From NCBI GenBank assembly GCA_964352615.1, contig CAYGSG010000003.1:10375-74374 (forward strand): 64,000 bases of DNA, read 5' to 3'. Shown here one piece after another: positions 46,601 through 54,461 of this stretch. Both the position numbers and the translations under genes were made by a program. Every line of letters begins with the position of its first letter. Positions within the stretch are counted from its first letter, which is position 1. This stretch comes from OFTM382 sp964352615. Its GTDB lineage: Bacteria; Planctomycetota; Phycisphaerae; Phycisphaerales; UBA1924. The notes beneath the pieces are model-generated. The model saw only the letters and a program-made list of their open reading frames with translations. It did not search any database and was not told the origin of the DNA.

Positions 46601-46951
46601 GGCCTTGGTAGTGGGCATCGCGCTGAGCGCGCGCAGCGTGGCGATGCGGCGGGCCAGGCTGTCGAGCCCGACCGTGCCGTCAAAGCCCACATCGAGCATC
46701 GGCAGGCGCAGCACATCCAGGCCCGCGGCTTCAAGCTCGCCCTCGGCGTGGTCCGCGTCATCAAGGTGGGCGACCAGCAGCACGACGGGCCGTTGCTCTG
46801 CCACGGCCAGTGCCGCAGCCACCCAGTGCGTGGACGACCCGACCGAGCCGTTGGCGATTACATGGTCCGATGCGCGCAGCGACTCCCCGAGCGCCGCGAT
46901 GGGCGCGGAGGTGCGCAGTCGTTCAAGCAGATCGCGTGCATCGATCGGCAT
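43640..46951 (-). CDS. mfd: Transcription-repair coupling factor Mfd
   Basis: A 1103-aa SF2 translocase that displaces stalled RNA polymerase and recruits UvrA. Domains in order: UvrB-like N-terminal region (about residues 1-330, with GGILDLYPPG and RLDFFGDEIESI), CarD-like RNA-polymerase-interaction domain (around 415-490, FSPGDTVVHAEHGLAEFIGLE), RecG-like helicase core with GDVGFGKTE near 584 (Walker A), DEEQ near 682 (Walker B), TATPIPRTL-type motif III, the TTIIESGID and QLRGRVGRS motifs, and a C-terminal TRCF domain. All helicase motifs are intact. Length is near the usual 1100-1150. No Shine-Dalgarno sequence is obvious; a TATGCT hexamer lies 11 nt before the ATG. Confidence 0.97.
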   Translation of the reverse strand: MPIDARDLLERLRTSAPIAALGESLRASDHVIANGSVGSSTHWVAAALAVAEQRPVVLLVAHLDDADHAEGELEAAGLDVLRLPMLDVGFDGTVGLDSLARRIATLRALSAMPTTKAWLLVCPVQAAMQPVPKVETLGALIRSCKVGQKMPTDELLEWLASAGYERTQSVENPGEFAVRGGILDLYPPGVDLPVRLDFFGDEIESIHEIDTQTLRSDRRLDRVELVSVRAHDDRGECVFDQIPETALALVAETGEVVEQGRGFFDRTTAARAVLGPPAVLASLRARASSLAEVNQFSAGSARASGQVELPVDSLPEFDRDAATAVVELADLARRGEVLALAGTQAEADRLGELMEATLGEVPASVRIGVGRVERGFVWDEVPRLAVVPVHEVFHRYDTRRGVKGRKAGGRALDGFLEFSPGDTVVHAEHGLAEFIGLEVITPTARRGTDRPDAQEFLLLQFGGNTRLHVPCAQIDLVQRYVGGGTGGKGKARPRLSVLGGKRWQQQKEKAAEGVRDLAAELLRVRAAREAMPGFGYPRSGKWQDTFEAEFPFDETEDQLTAMAQIKRDMESPRPMDRLLCGDVGFGKTELAIRAAFKACEAGKQVAVLVPTTVLAEQHERTFSARMADYPFSVASISRFKTPKQVNAVLASLRRGEVDVIIGTHRLLSKDVRFSDLGLVVIDEEQRFGVEHKERLLQLRLTVDVLTLSATPIPRTLNMAMMGLRDISSLTTPPSDRRAIVTDVVPFNPKRIEQAIARELSREGQVYVVHNRVHNIHTVAERIAAMAPGARLAVGHGQMPPAELEEVMLRFIRREADILVSTTIIESGIDIATANTMVILDSDRFGLAELHQLRGRVGRSKHRAYCYLVLPEDRPVRDIARRRLAALEEHAALGAGFQIAMRDLEIRGAGDILGAEQSGHIAAVGYDMFCRLLERTVHELRNETPRPIASSTTLDLGIAGMIPRAYIPSDQRRMDAYRRLATAGNRAEIEAVASDLTDAYGEHPEPVRRLIALAELRVLTAILQARSMARRDRDIVIRTDKPALMVGALTPAKGSVQALDAKSNEQLCEVYYRPPEKYLESPMSLMRVLITTLARAVEGEPVAS

Positions 46952-46990
46952 TGGCTAGAGCGAGCATAGCCGGGCGGGTGGACCAGCCGG

Positions 46991-47440
46991 TTAGTTGGGA
47001 TGGGCGGTGAGAGCGCACGCCAGCGGCCGCAGCCGCTCGATGGTCTTGGGACCGATGCCTCTCACGCGGTCGAGGTCGTCGAGCGTGGCGAACGGGCCGT
47101 TGGCCTCGCGGTCATCAACGATGCGCTGAGCCAGCACAGGGCCGATGCGGGGCAGCATCTGGAGCGCGGGCGCGGGCGCCGAGTTGACATCGATGAGCCG
47201 AACGATCGAGCGATCGTCGCTGCCAGCGGTCTCAGCAGATGCGGCGTGGCCCTGCTGGGTCTGCGGCGCACCAGCCCGGACAAACGGCGCCCGCGCTGGG
47301 TCGTCGATCGAGACCGCGACCGCGCCCAAGCTCGTGACGGCGAGCACCGAGGCGATGGCCCAGCGTGCGCGCGCGATCGGGACATCCTTCGTGCGCTCTG
47401 GGTCGGACCTAGCCGACGGGTTTGGCGGCTCGGGCTGCAT
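46991..47440 (-). CDS. ComEA-like helix-hairpin-helix protein
   Basis: A 149-aa protein with an N-terminal signal anchor (about residues 26-45), a disordered linker and a C-terminal pair of helix-hairpin-helix motifs: INVNSA-like DVNSAPAPALQMLPRIGPVLAQRIVDD, then DLDRVRGIGPKTIERL. This is the ComEA architecture: membrane-tethered, DNA binding, associated with DNA uptake in competent bacteria. No other competence gene is nearby, so a role in transformation is inferred only from the family. The start lies inside the last 32 nt of the preceding GH10-like gene, suggesting coupled translation. Confidence 0.85.
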   Translation of the reverse strand: MQPEPPNPSARSDPERTKDVPIARARWAIASVLAVTSLGAVAVSIDDPARAPFVRAGAPQTQQGHAASAETAGSDDRSIVRLIDVNSAPAPALQMLPRIGPVLAQRIVDDREANGPFATLDDLDRVRGIGPKTIERLRPLACALTAHPN

Positions 47441-49082
47441 CCAGCGATTCTAACGGAGAACGCCCCTCGCGGAGCGCTTTGCGGACTCGGGCCATCGAGG
47501 CGAACGCCGGTCTGGCCTTGCCATCTGGCCCGATGAGGCCCATGGGCGTTCGGTCGGGCGCGCCGGGGCGGGCGTTATCGATGAGGTCGGCCCAGCAGAT
47601 GCTGTGGATGTAGGGCTTGGCCGCGGCAAGGGTGACGACGTTCTCGAGCCAGCGGGCTTGGTGCTCGGGGTCCCAGCCCTTGCGCCACGCACCGGCGCTG
47701 GGGTGGTCGGGCTGGCTGCTGGGCGCTGCGACGGCGGAGAGGGCCACCGGCTTTTCGAGCAGCGCGGCTTTATCGAGCAGGGCGGAGATCGCCATCAGGT
47801 CGCGCACACCGTGGCCCGTGTCTTCCGCGCCGAGAACCAGCTTCAGCGCGTAGCCATCGACGACCACACCTGCTTGCGCGACAGTGTCGGCGTACAACAA
47901 TGGCGGCAGCGACTGGCGGTGCTTGGCGAAGTACTCGCCCCACGGCTGATCGAGCCCCAGGAACACGCGTGCGTTGGGCTGAAGCCGGCGCACGAGCAGC
48001 ACGCACAAGCGGGTGAGGTCCATGATCTGCTCGTAGCTGAACGTGAAGTGCGAGTTCACATGCAGGCCCGAGACGATGGTCCACCTCGATACCGTTCGGC
48101 GGTACCGCGTGACCACGTTCTTGACGTGCTCGTACACTACTTCTCGCAGCGTCTCGTAATCGTTCTCCCAGATGTACAGCCACTCGGGGACCGACTTGGG
48201 TGCGAAATCGACGACCGGGCCGGACACCACGGGCAGCTTGGCCTGGCGGACCGCCCACTCGATCCATCGGTCGGTGGCGGCGAAGGAGTAGTCGCCCTCC
48301 GACGGCTCGAGATCGGTCCAGTTCATCGGGACGACGAGTTCGTCGGAGGATTCTTGCACCGCCTGCTTGAGCTGGTCGTTGAACGCCACGGGCGCGACGG
48401 CGCAGCTCACGGGCGGCCTGCCGGGCATGGTCACGCCGACATCGTTCTGCACGACGATCGGGGCGCCCGCGGGCGGCGCTTCGCCCTGGGCCGCGAGGTA
48501 GGCATCGGTGGCCTCGGCGTAGGCCCGGCCGCTGAGCCGCTCGGGCAACTGACGCGCGGCGCAGGCCATCGCGAGTTGCTCACTCGCATCGACCGCGTGA
48601 GCCAGCGCCGCCAGTGACAACTCGTGCGCATCGAGCCCGAGGTTGCCATCAGCGTCGCGTTCGCACACCAACGCGCTGGTGAACAGTTCTTGAGCGCGCG
48701 CGAAGCGCTCGAGCGCAGGGTGCTCGGGCGGCAGGTCAAAGAGCTGCCAGTCTTCGAGCTTGTTCAGGAAGAACATGATCCGGTGGCGGGCGAGTTCGAG
48801 CGAGAGCAGGTAGGGCACCTCTCGCACGGGCAGCAAGCAGGTTTGCAACGTCAGACGACCGGCATCGGGCGTGGGCAGCTTTTCATCGCCCGTTGGTGGA
48901 AGCCCCCGCAGTTCCACGCGCACCACCAGACCGATCGAGCCCGAAGCGGTGGGCGTGGCGACGGCGAAGTCGTCCTCGCGCGTGACCGCCCCCGCTGCGG
49001 GTATGTCGTCACCCCCGACGAGGTATGCACGGGTGACCTGGTAGCGGTCCTCGTCTGGATCGAACATCCGAAATCGCACCAT
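47409..49082 (-). CDS. GH10-like (beta/alpha)8-barrel protein, catalytic glutamates not evident
   Basis: About 557 aa. The N-terminal 230 residues are an unfamiliar domain (RFRMFDPDEDRYQVTRAYLVGG; HRIMFFLNKLEDWQLFDLP). The rest resembles a GH10 xylanase barrel: NWTDLEPSEGDYSF near 252 corresponds to the GH10 W-x-x-x-EP-x-x-G-x-F motif, followed by RWTIVSGLHVNSHF near 332 and RLQPNARVFLGLDQPW. In active GH10 enzymes the segment aligned with WTIVSG reads W-D-V-V-N-E, and the nucleophile lies in a T-E-L-D motif where this protein has LSAVAA (near 444). Both glutamates appear to be missing. No signal peptide is seen from ATG 49082. It may bind rather than cleave a polysaccharide. Confidence 0.7.
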   Translation of the reverse strand: MVRFRMFDPDEDRYQVTRAYLVGGDDIPAAGAVTREDDFAVATPTASGSIGLVVRVELRGLPPTGDEKLPTPDAGRLTLQTCLLPVREVPYLLSLELARHRIMFFLNKLEDWQLFDLPPEHPALERFARAQELFTSALVCERDADGNLGLDAHELSLAALAHAVDASEQLAMACAARQLPERLSGRAYAEATDAYLAAQGEAPPAGAPIVVQNDVGVTMPGRPPVSCAVAPVAFNDQLKQAVQESSDELVVPMNWTDLEPSEGDYSFAATDRWIEWAVRQAKLPVVSGPVVDFAPKSVPEWLYIWENDYETLREVVYEHVKNVVTRYRRTVSRWTIVSGLHVNSHFTFSYEQIMDLTRLCVLLVRRLQPNARVFLGLDQPWGEYFAKHRQSLPPLLYADTVAQAGVVVDGYALKLVLGAEDTGHGVRDLMAISALLDKAALLEKPVALSAVAAPSSQPDHPSAGAWRKGWDPEHQARWLENVVTLAAAKPYIHSICWADLIDNARPGAPDRTPMGLIGPDGKARPAFASMARVRKALREGRSPLESLDAARAAKPVG

Positions 49083-49330
49083 GCAGGATCCATCCCTCCG
49101 TGACTGAGGCGGTGCCGGCTGGCGACCGGCCAGCGGGCTCTGAGGTACCACCATACCCACCGAAGGCCCGGCGGAGGGCCAGCCGCTCGCCCTTGCATGG
49201 TCTCTTGGTTTGGGCTGGCGGCAAGGCGAAGGGCGAGATGATCGGGCCCCCGCTGGGCGCTCGCGGCCCGAGCCGCGTGCGGAGAGCGGGCGCGACGACG
49301 AGGGGTCGGTAGGGGCGGTACCGTGTCGCC

Positions 49331-50323
49331 ATGGCCAGCGCAGCATCAAGCACCTGTTGGGATTCGCCATCGGCCGTGTTCACGACCGATCTGAATCTCC
49401 CGGGCCGAATGCAGGGCAAAGTGCGAGACGTCTACCGGCTGCCGGGCTCGGAAAATGGGCCAAACGAGCGATTAGCGATCGTGGCGACCGACCGCCTCAG
49501 CGCGTTCGACGTGGTCCTTCCGACGCCCATAGCGGGCAAGGGCCGGCTGCTCACGGGCATCGCTGCGTACTGGTTTCGGTGGCTTGAGGGACGGGGCCTA
49601 GGCCCGACGCACCTGCTGAGTACGGACGCCGATGAACTGCCCGAGGTGGCCTTCGAGGGCTCGGCGACGACCCGCGACGACCTCCGAGGCCGGGTGACGA
49701 TCGCCCGTGCGTGCCGCGTGCTGCCCATCGAGTGCGTGGTGCGGGGCTACCTCGATGGCTCGGGCTGGGGGGACTACCAGCGGACGGGCGGCATCTGCGG
49801 GGTTGAGCTACCCAAAGGCCTTCAGCGAGGCGATCGGCTGCCAGAACCCGTGTTCACCCCGGCGACCAAAGCCGAGCAGGGCGCGCACGACGAGAACATC
49901 AGCTTCGATCGGGCGTGCGAAGCGGTGGGTGAAGCTGTGATGCACGCGGCGCGGCAGAAGTCGCTCGCGATCTACACCGCAGCCGCCGAACGTGCGCACG
50001 AGCGGGGCCTGCTGCTGGCGGACACCAAGTTTGAATTCGGGTTTCCGCTGGACCGGGTGGGCGACGCCTCCGCGTTGGTGCTGGTGGATGAGGCGCTCAC
50101 GCCCGACAGTTCGCGGTACTGGCCCGCGGGTGGCTGGAAGCCCGGGCAGGCCCAGCCGAGCTACGACAAGCAGTTTGTGCGTGAACACCTTCAGGCGCTG
50201 GTGGATGCTGGCCAATGGGACAAGCGTGCGCCCGGTCCGGAACTGCCCGATGCCGTCGTGCAAGGCACGCTGGGTCGGTACCGCGAAGCTGCGGAACTGC
50301 TGACGGGCGAAAGCCCCGTTTAG
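49331..50323 (+). CDS. purC: Phosphoribosylaminoimidazole-succinocarboxamide synthase
   Basis: A 330-aa SAICAR synthetase of purine biosynthesis, joining CAIR and aspartate with ATP. Motifs include GKVRDVYRL (phosphate-binding loop), ATDRLSAFDVVLPTPI, RACRVLPIECVVRGYLDGSGW, KAEQGAHDENIS and LLLADTKFEFGF, followed by VDEALTPDSSRYW. The length fits the eukaryote/actinobacteria-like long bacterial form. There is no Shine-Dalgarno sequence; a TACCGT hexamer ends 6 nt before the ATG, as in the ParA-type gene and ispF. The gene diverges from the GH10-like gene and converges with the 50320 gene, their stops overlapping in a TTAG. Confidence 0.95.
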   Translation: MASAASSTCWDSPSAVFTTDLNLPGRMQGKVRDVYRLPGSENGPNERLAIVATDRLSAFDVVLPTPIAGKGRLLTGIAAYWFRWLEGRGLGPTHLLSTDADELPEVAFEGSATTRDDLRGRVTIARACRVLPIECVVRGYLDGSGWGDYQRTGGICGVELPKGLQRGDRLPEPVFTPATKAEQGAHDENISFDRACEAVGEAVMHAARQKSLAIYTAAAERAHERGLLLADTKFEFGFPLDRVGDASALVLVDEALTPDSSRYWPAGGWKPGQAQPSYDKQFVREHLQALVDAGQWDKRAPGPELPDAVVQGTLGRYREAAELLTGESPV

Positions 50324-52350
50324 CGGACGCCGGTCTCTTGGCGATCTTCGATGCGCTGCCTGCGCAGATCGGTGATGTACTGGCGGTGCTGCTCGATGCC
50401 CACGGGCATGGGGAACATGACATCAAACACCGGCGTGCCATTGGCCTCGGCGTTGCGATCCACGACCTCTTTGAACCGAGCGAGGATGATGTCGTAGCCC
50501 CAGACACGGAGCTCGGGGGGGGCTGAGCCGTACATGGTTTCAGCGATCTCGACGGGCAGCGTGCCCGCGAGGTTCGCGAACAAGTTGCCAGCCATCTCGC
50601 GGAAGTCGCGTGGCATGACCTCGGTTCGGCCGGTGTCGCCGCTGGCCGTGGTCTGCTGAATCTGCTTCTGCATGTAGTACAGATGAACCCGGGCAGCGTA
50701 CTGGTATTCGCGGTCGAACAGCTCGCCGTCGCCCGCAGCAAGCCCGTTCATGAACGCGCCAAAGAGCGAGCCCGAGACTTCCTGCTGAGCGACGTAGCCC
50801 GAAAGAACGCGGTCGTCCTTGAGCTCGTTGACGACGAACTCATCGAGGGTGGTGCCGAGCTCGACCATGCGGTCGGGGTTGTTGGTGTTCTGGCCCGGCC
50901 AGGCGATGAGCTGGTCGAGCATCTGGTTGGCACGGGCGTACTCACCCCTGCGGTAGAGCGTGCGGATGGCGTCCCGCATGAAGTTCTCGTAGCCGGCGGC
51001 GAAGGCGCGGTAGGGCCGCTTGCCGTGCTCGGTCCACCACAGCGCGAGCAGGTTCTGGCGGTTGGCCATCTCCTCGGGGGTGAGGTTCTCCCACGCGGCG
51101 CTGTCGGGGTTGAGCACGTCGTCGCGTTCTTGAAGCAGCTGGCCGTAGGACTCGATGAAGTGCGTGTTTGGGAAGTTGAGGTAGAACCCGCCGCGTCCCT
51201 CGACGTCATCGAGCATGCTGTAATAGACATCGCCCGAGCGATAGAGCTCTTGGAGCGACTGGTAGACCACGCGGTCGGCGTTGACGAAGTCGAAGTCTTT
51301 GCGGTTGCGCGCGGTCCACCGGCTCATGGCCTGCTCGACGCCTCGGGCCGACCAGTACAGCGAGTGTGTCGCCGCGTGCCGCCAGTCGAGCGGGCCGAAT
51401 TTTTCGGTGTACGCGACCATCCGCCATGGCTCCATGTGGTACTCATCCACCAGGATTCGCTTGCGGGCGTGCGGGATGAAAGCCTGCCATGCCTTGGTCA
51501 TCTCGGGGTCGGCGAGCAGCTCGATGAACGCCTGGACCTTGGGCTCGTTGTCGCTCGTGTACTCGATGCGCCGTGGTGAGGCGAGAGCCGCCGTGTAGCG
51601 GGCATGAAGCCGGAGCAGCCTCATGCTCACGGGGTCGATGCCCTGCTCGCGCAGCTTGGTGAGCAGCGCGGGCACGGTTGGTTCTTCGATCTGCGCGAGC
51701 GAATCCGGGGCCTCGGCCACGATCTTTATCCACGCGAGGTAGGCCGCGGTGGCGCCCTCGCGGTCGCGGGTCTCGACCGTTCTGGCGGGCGGCTCGCCCA
51801 GCACGGTGGTCCATTCCTCGGCGAGGGCGCGCTTGTAGTACTGGTTGGCGTCGTCGGTGATGCCGCCGATTTTGTGGAGGAAGAACCAGCTCAGCTCCTT
51901 GTGCAGGAGCATGTCGTTGGGGTTGACTGGTATGGCCTCGTCACGCAGCAGCCTCACGCCCGCGTTGACCCACTCCCAGCGCTCTTCGGGTGTTTGGGTG
52001 GCGACCGAGATGTTGTACGCCATGTTCCACGCGTGGAAGACCCACACGCGCGGGAATCGCGGCTGGAGCGTGGTGATCGCTCGGCTCAGCTCGATCGCCT
52101 CGTGGTACTCGCCGGCTTCCTTAAGCTCGTTGGCGCGGATCCACAGGTAGTTGACAAAGATGCCCTTGAAAGCACCCAGCGCGATGCCGAGTGCCACCTC
52201 GGGCGGGTCGCCTTCGCTGAGTTGGTCGGTCACCATCAACTGGTTTCGGCCAGCAGAATCAGAGACCCCGGCGCCCATCAACCCAGCGCCCACGAGGCTC
52301 AGGCCCGCGATGCTCACAGCGACGAGTTGGATCAGGCGGTTGTGTCGCAT
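50320..52350 (-). CDS. Large exported or membrane-anchored protein, TPR-like, unknown function
   Basis: A 676-aa protein with an N-terminal signal anchor (about residues 8-29). Residues 50-130 look like degenerate helical repeats (WIRANELKEAGEYHEAIELSRAITTLQPRFPRVWVFHAWNMAYN), followed by a long helical region rich in Trp, Tyr and Arg. No catalytic motif is recognised. It is the last gene of the run SPFH x3 - ABC ATPase - ABC-2 permease, 35 nt after the permease gene, so it may act with that exporter. The ATG has no strong ribosome-binding site. It converges with purC. Confidence 0.75.
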   Translation of the reverse strand: MRHNRLIQLVAVSIAGLSLVGAGLMGAGVSDSAGRNQLMVTDQLSEGDPPEVALGIALGAFKGIFVNYLWIRANELKEAGEYHEAIELSRAITTLQPRFPRVWVFHAWNMAYNISVATQTPEERWEWVNAGVRLLRDEAIPVNPNDMLLHKELSWFFLHKIGGITDDANQYYKRALAEEWTTVLGEPPARTVETRDREGATAAYLAWIKIVAEAPDSLAQIEEPTVPALLTKLREQGIDPVSMRLLRLHARYTAALASPRRIEYTSDNEPKVQAFIELLADPEMTKAWQAFIPHARKRILVDEYHMEPWRMVAYTEKFGPLDWRHAATHSLYWSARGVEQAMSRWTARNRKDFDFVNADRVVYQSLQELYRSGDVYYSMLDDVEGRGGFYLNFPNTHFIESYGQLLQERDDVLNPDSAAWENLTPEEMANRQNLLALWWTEHGKRPYRAFAAGYENFMRDAIRTLYRRGEYARANQMLDQLIAWPGQNTNNPDRMVELGTTLDEFVVNELKDDRVLSGYVAQQEVSGSLFGAFMNGLAAGDGELFDREYQYAARVHLYYMQKQIQQTTASGDTGRTEVMPRDFREMAGNLFANLAGTLPVEIAETMYGSAPPELRVWGYDIILARFKEVVDRNAEANGTPVFDVMFPMPVGIEQHRQYITDLRRQRIEDRQETGVR

Positions 52351-52385
52351 AAGTGGGTTTCAGCAGAAACGGCCAGCCAAGGGTT

Positions 52386-54461
52386 CTACTTGCCGGAGTA
52401 CATCGCGAGTTCGCGCCGGCGGAAGATTGTTGAGGCGGCGACAAAGAGCAAGGCGGTGACCGCTCCGAGCGACACGAGCGAGACCAGTGCATCGCTCCAC
52501 GAGATCAGTTCGCCCCCGATGATCGAATCGATGGGGTTCAGGCGGTCGTACACGCTGAACAGTTCGCCCACGCCGATGGTGATCATGCCAGCGATGAACC
52601 GGAAGACCTGGAGCGTGCCCTCGTCGCTCGTCCAGCCGAATGACTGGACGCTGTTGAGGAGGTACGCCGAGCCCTCGGCAGCGAGGAACGAGCCGAACGA
52701 GACCGTGCACGCGACCGGGAAGCTGAGGAAGGTCGCAGCGGTGATGGTGAGCATGGAGAGGAACGCGAGCTTGACCCAGAGCAGGGCCATGCCGCGCATG
52801 AAGTTTTGCCGGTACCCGCCCGCCTGGTAGCTGATCTCCATGCCATCGGGCGGGAAGGTGATGGTGGCGTCGCTGCCCACGATGAGCAGTTGGTTGGTGT
52901 TGCGGTTCATCGCGAGCCGGCCGTTGACGACTTCGAGGTAGAGCGTGCCGTCTTCTTCGACGATGTCTCGGGTGTCGTAGACGTTGCCCTGGAGCAACCC
53001 GTCTTCCACGGCTGCCCGCACTTCGTCGTAGCCGTTGTCTGATACTCGGAACACCGCGCCGTCCCCGAGAATCACGCAGGGCGTGATCTGCACGGTCTGG
53101 TAGACGCCGGCGCCGAGGATTTCCGGAATCGGGATCATCGGGCCGTAGGCGAACGATACGTTCACGCGGATGTTGGGCGCGTTGGACCCGACATTGACAC
53201 GGTGGCGGAACATGAGCGGCAGGTTCTGCTCGCGCGCCCGGTCGAGGCCCTTGAACTCGTACCGCCGATTGCGTTGAGGCGCGACGGCACGGAACTGGTC
53301 CGTGTAAGACTTGTGGAGCGATTCCTCGACCTCTTTGCGCTGGCCTGGGTCGGTGGCAAAGTCGGGCGTGGCCATCCGCTCGTTGGCGATGTACCGCTCG
53401 ACATCCGCCTGAAAATTGGGCGAGTTCATGTCGACCGGGTCTTCGAGGAGGACCGCGACGCGGGCGCTGAGCACCCGCTGCTCGAGCGCGAGCCGGTCGG
53501 GTGCGACCACGCCGAGCGAAGTGCTGTCGGCGACGTAGGCGACCGACTCGCCCACCGCGGGCTGACCGCGGAGGTACTCGACAAAGCCGAAGATGCCGGC
53601 GGCGCAGACCGTGAGCAGCACGGCGTTGAGCCCGACCACACCCAGCCACTTGCCGAGCACGTACGCCCAGGGCGAGACCGGCTTGGTCATGGTCTGCCAG
53701 ATGATCTTGTCCCGTTGCTCGATCGTCAGCGTGGCGGCGCTGAACAGAATCGTCAGGATCGCGATGACCCAGAACGAGAGACCCGTGCCGAAGCTCATGA
53801 ACGCCTGCACGCGGTACCGCAGCGGCTGGTCGTCGTTCAGCACGCCCGGCAGCGCCGCCAGCAGCAGCATCACCATGACGATGAACACGAGCGATATCTT
53901 CATGCGCACGGCTTCGGCCAGCACGTTCTTAGCGATCGCCAGCACCGGGCCAGGCCCGCTGAACAACCCCCGCAGCCCCTGCAAGAGCACGGTAAAGCTC
54001 ATGACCAGCCCCGCCAAACCCAGGCCCGAAAGCCCGATGGCACGCGTGCGGTCCATGAGAACCAGCGGGTAGAGCACGAGACCGCAGATCAGCAGGATGC
54101 CAAGGTATGTCAGGCCGACCCCCAGCCAGATCGCGCCGATCGCGACGCCGCCAATCGAGAGCGCGACGATCGCGAACCCGGTTGGATCGGTGCGGGCTGC
54201 GAGCACGTCATCGAGCGCGCGGGCGCTGCGGCTGGTCGCGGCCTGGGTGACGGCTGATGGCCCGACGCTGGGTGCTGGCTCCACTTCGGCAGCGGCGGAC
54301 GGCCCGGATGGCGAGTCTGTGCTCACCGGGGCGTTGACGCGGACCGTGTACGCGACGATCAGCCCGATGACCAGCAGCGCGACGACCGCCGAAGCGATCA
54401 ACTTGAACGCTCGCGACTGCTGGGCTCGGTTCAGGCTGGCCAGACGATCGCCGGGTGTCAT
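52386..54461 (-). CDS. ABC-2-type transporter permease with a large soluble insertion
   Basis: A 691-aa membrane protein. An N-terminal transmembrane helix (about residues 22-43) and a cluster of hydrophobic helices (about 100-260) are followed by a large extracytoplasmic region (about 320-560), then further helices near the C-terminus. The membrane segments TIEQRDKIIWQTMTKPVSPWAYVLGKWLGV match the ABC-2 permease motif in which a cytoplasmic loop reads R-T-I-x-x-x-KP-I-S-R before G-K-x-L-G. It overlaps the ATPase gene by 4 nt and is clearly its partner. The substrate is unknown; ABC-2 systems export polysaccharides, drugs or peptides. The big extracytoplasmic insertion is unlike simple six-helix permeases. 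Confidence 0.85.
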   Translation of the reverse strand: MTPGDRLASLNRAQQSRAFKLIASAVVALLVIGLIVAYTVRVNAPVSTDSPSGPSAAAEVEPAPSVGPSAVTQAATSRSARALDDVLAARTDPTGFAIVALSIGGVAIGAIWLGVGLTYLGILLICGLVLYPLVLMDRTRAIGLSGLGLAGLVMSFTVLLQGLRGLFSGPGPVLAIAKNVLAEAVRMKISLVFIVMVMLLLAALPGVLNDDQPLRYRVQAFMSFGTGLSFWVIAILTILFSAATLTIEQRDKIIWQTMTKPVSPWAYVLGKWLGVVGLNAVLLTVCAAGIFGFVEYLRGQPAVGESVAYVADSTSLGVVAPDRLALEQRVLSARVAVLLEDPVDMNSPNFQADVERYIANERMATPDFATDPGQRKEVEESLHKSYTDQFRAVAPQRNRRYEFKGLDRAREQNLPLMFRHRVNVGSNAPNIRVNVSFAYGPMIPIPEILGAGVYQTVQITPCVILGDGAVFRVSDNGYDEVRAAVEDGLLQGNVYDTRDIVEEDGTLYLEVVNGRLAMNRNTNQLLIVGSDATITFPPDGMEISYQAGGYRQNFMRGMALLWVKLAFLSMLTITAATFLSFPVACTVSFGSFLAAEGSAYLLNSVQSFGWTSDEGTLQVFRFIAGMITIGVGELFSVYDRLNPIDSIIGGELISWSDALVSLVSLGAVTALLFVAASTIFRRRELAMYSGK

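Noticed and set aside
51604..54257. Long plus-strand frames at 51604-52830 and 53202-54257
   Set aside because: They are antisense to the unknown 676-aa protein and the ABC-2 permease genes, and are rich in Arg, His, Gln and Val without any recognisable fold.
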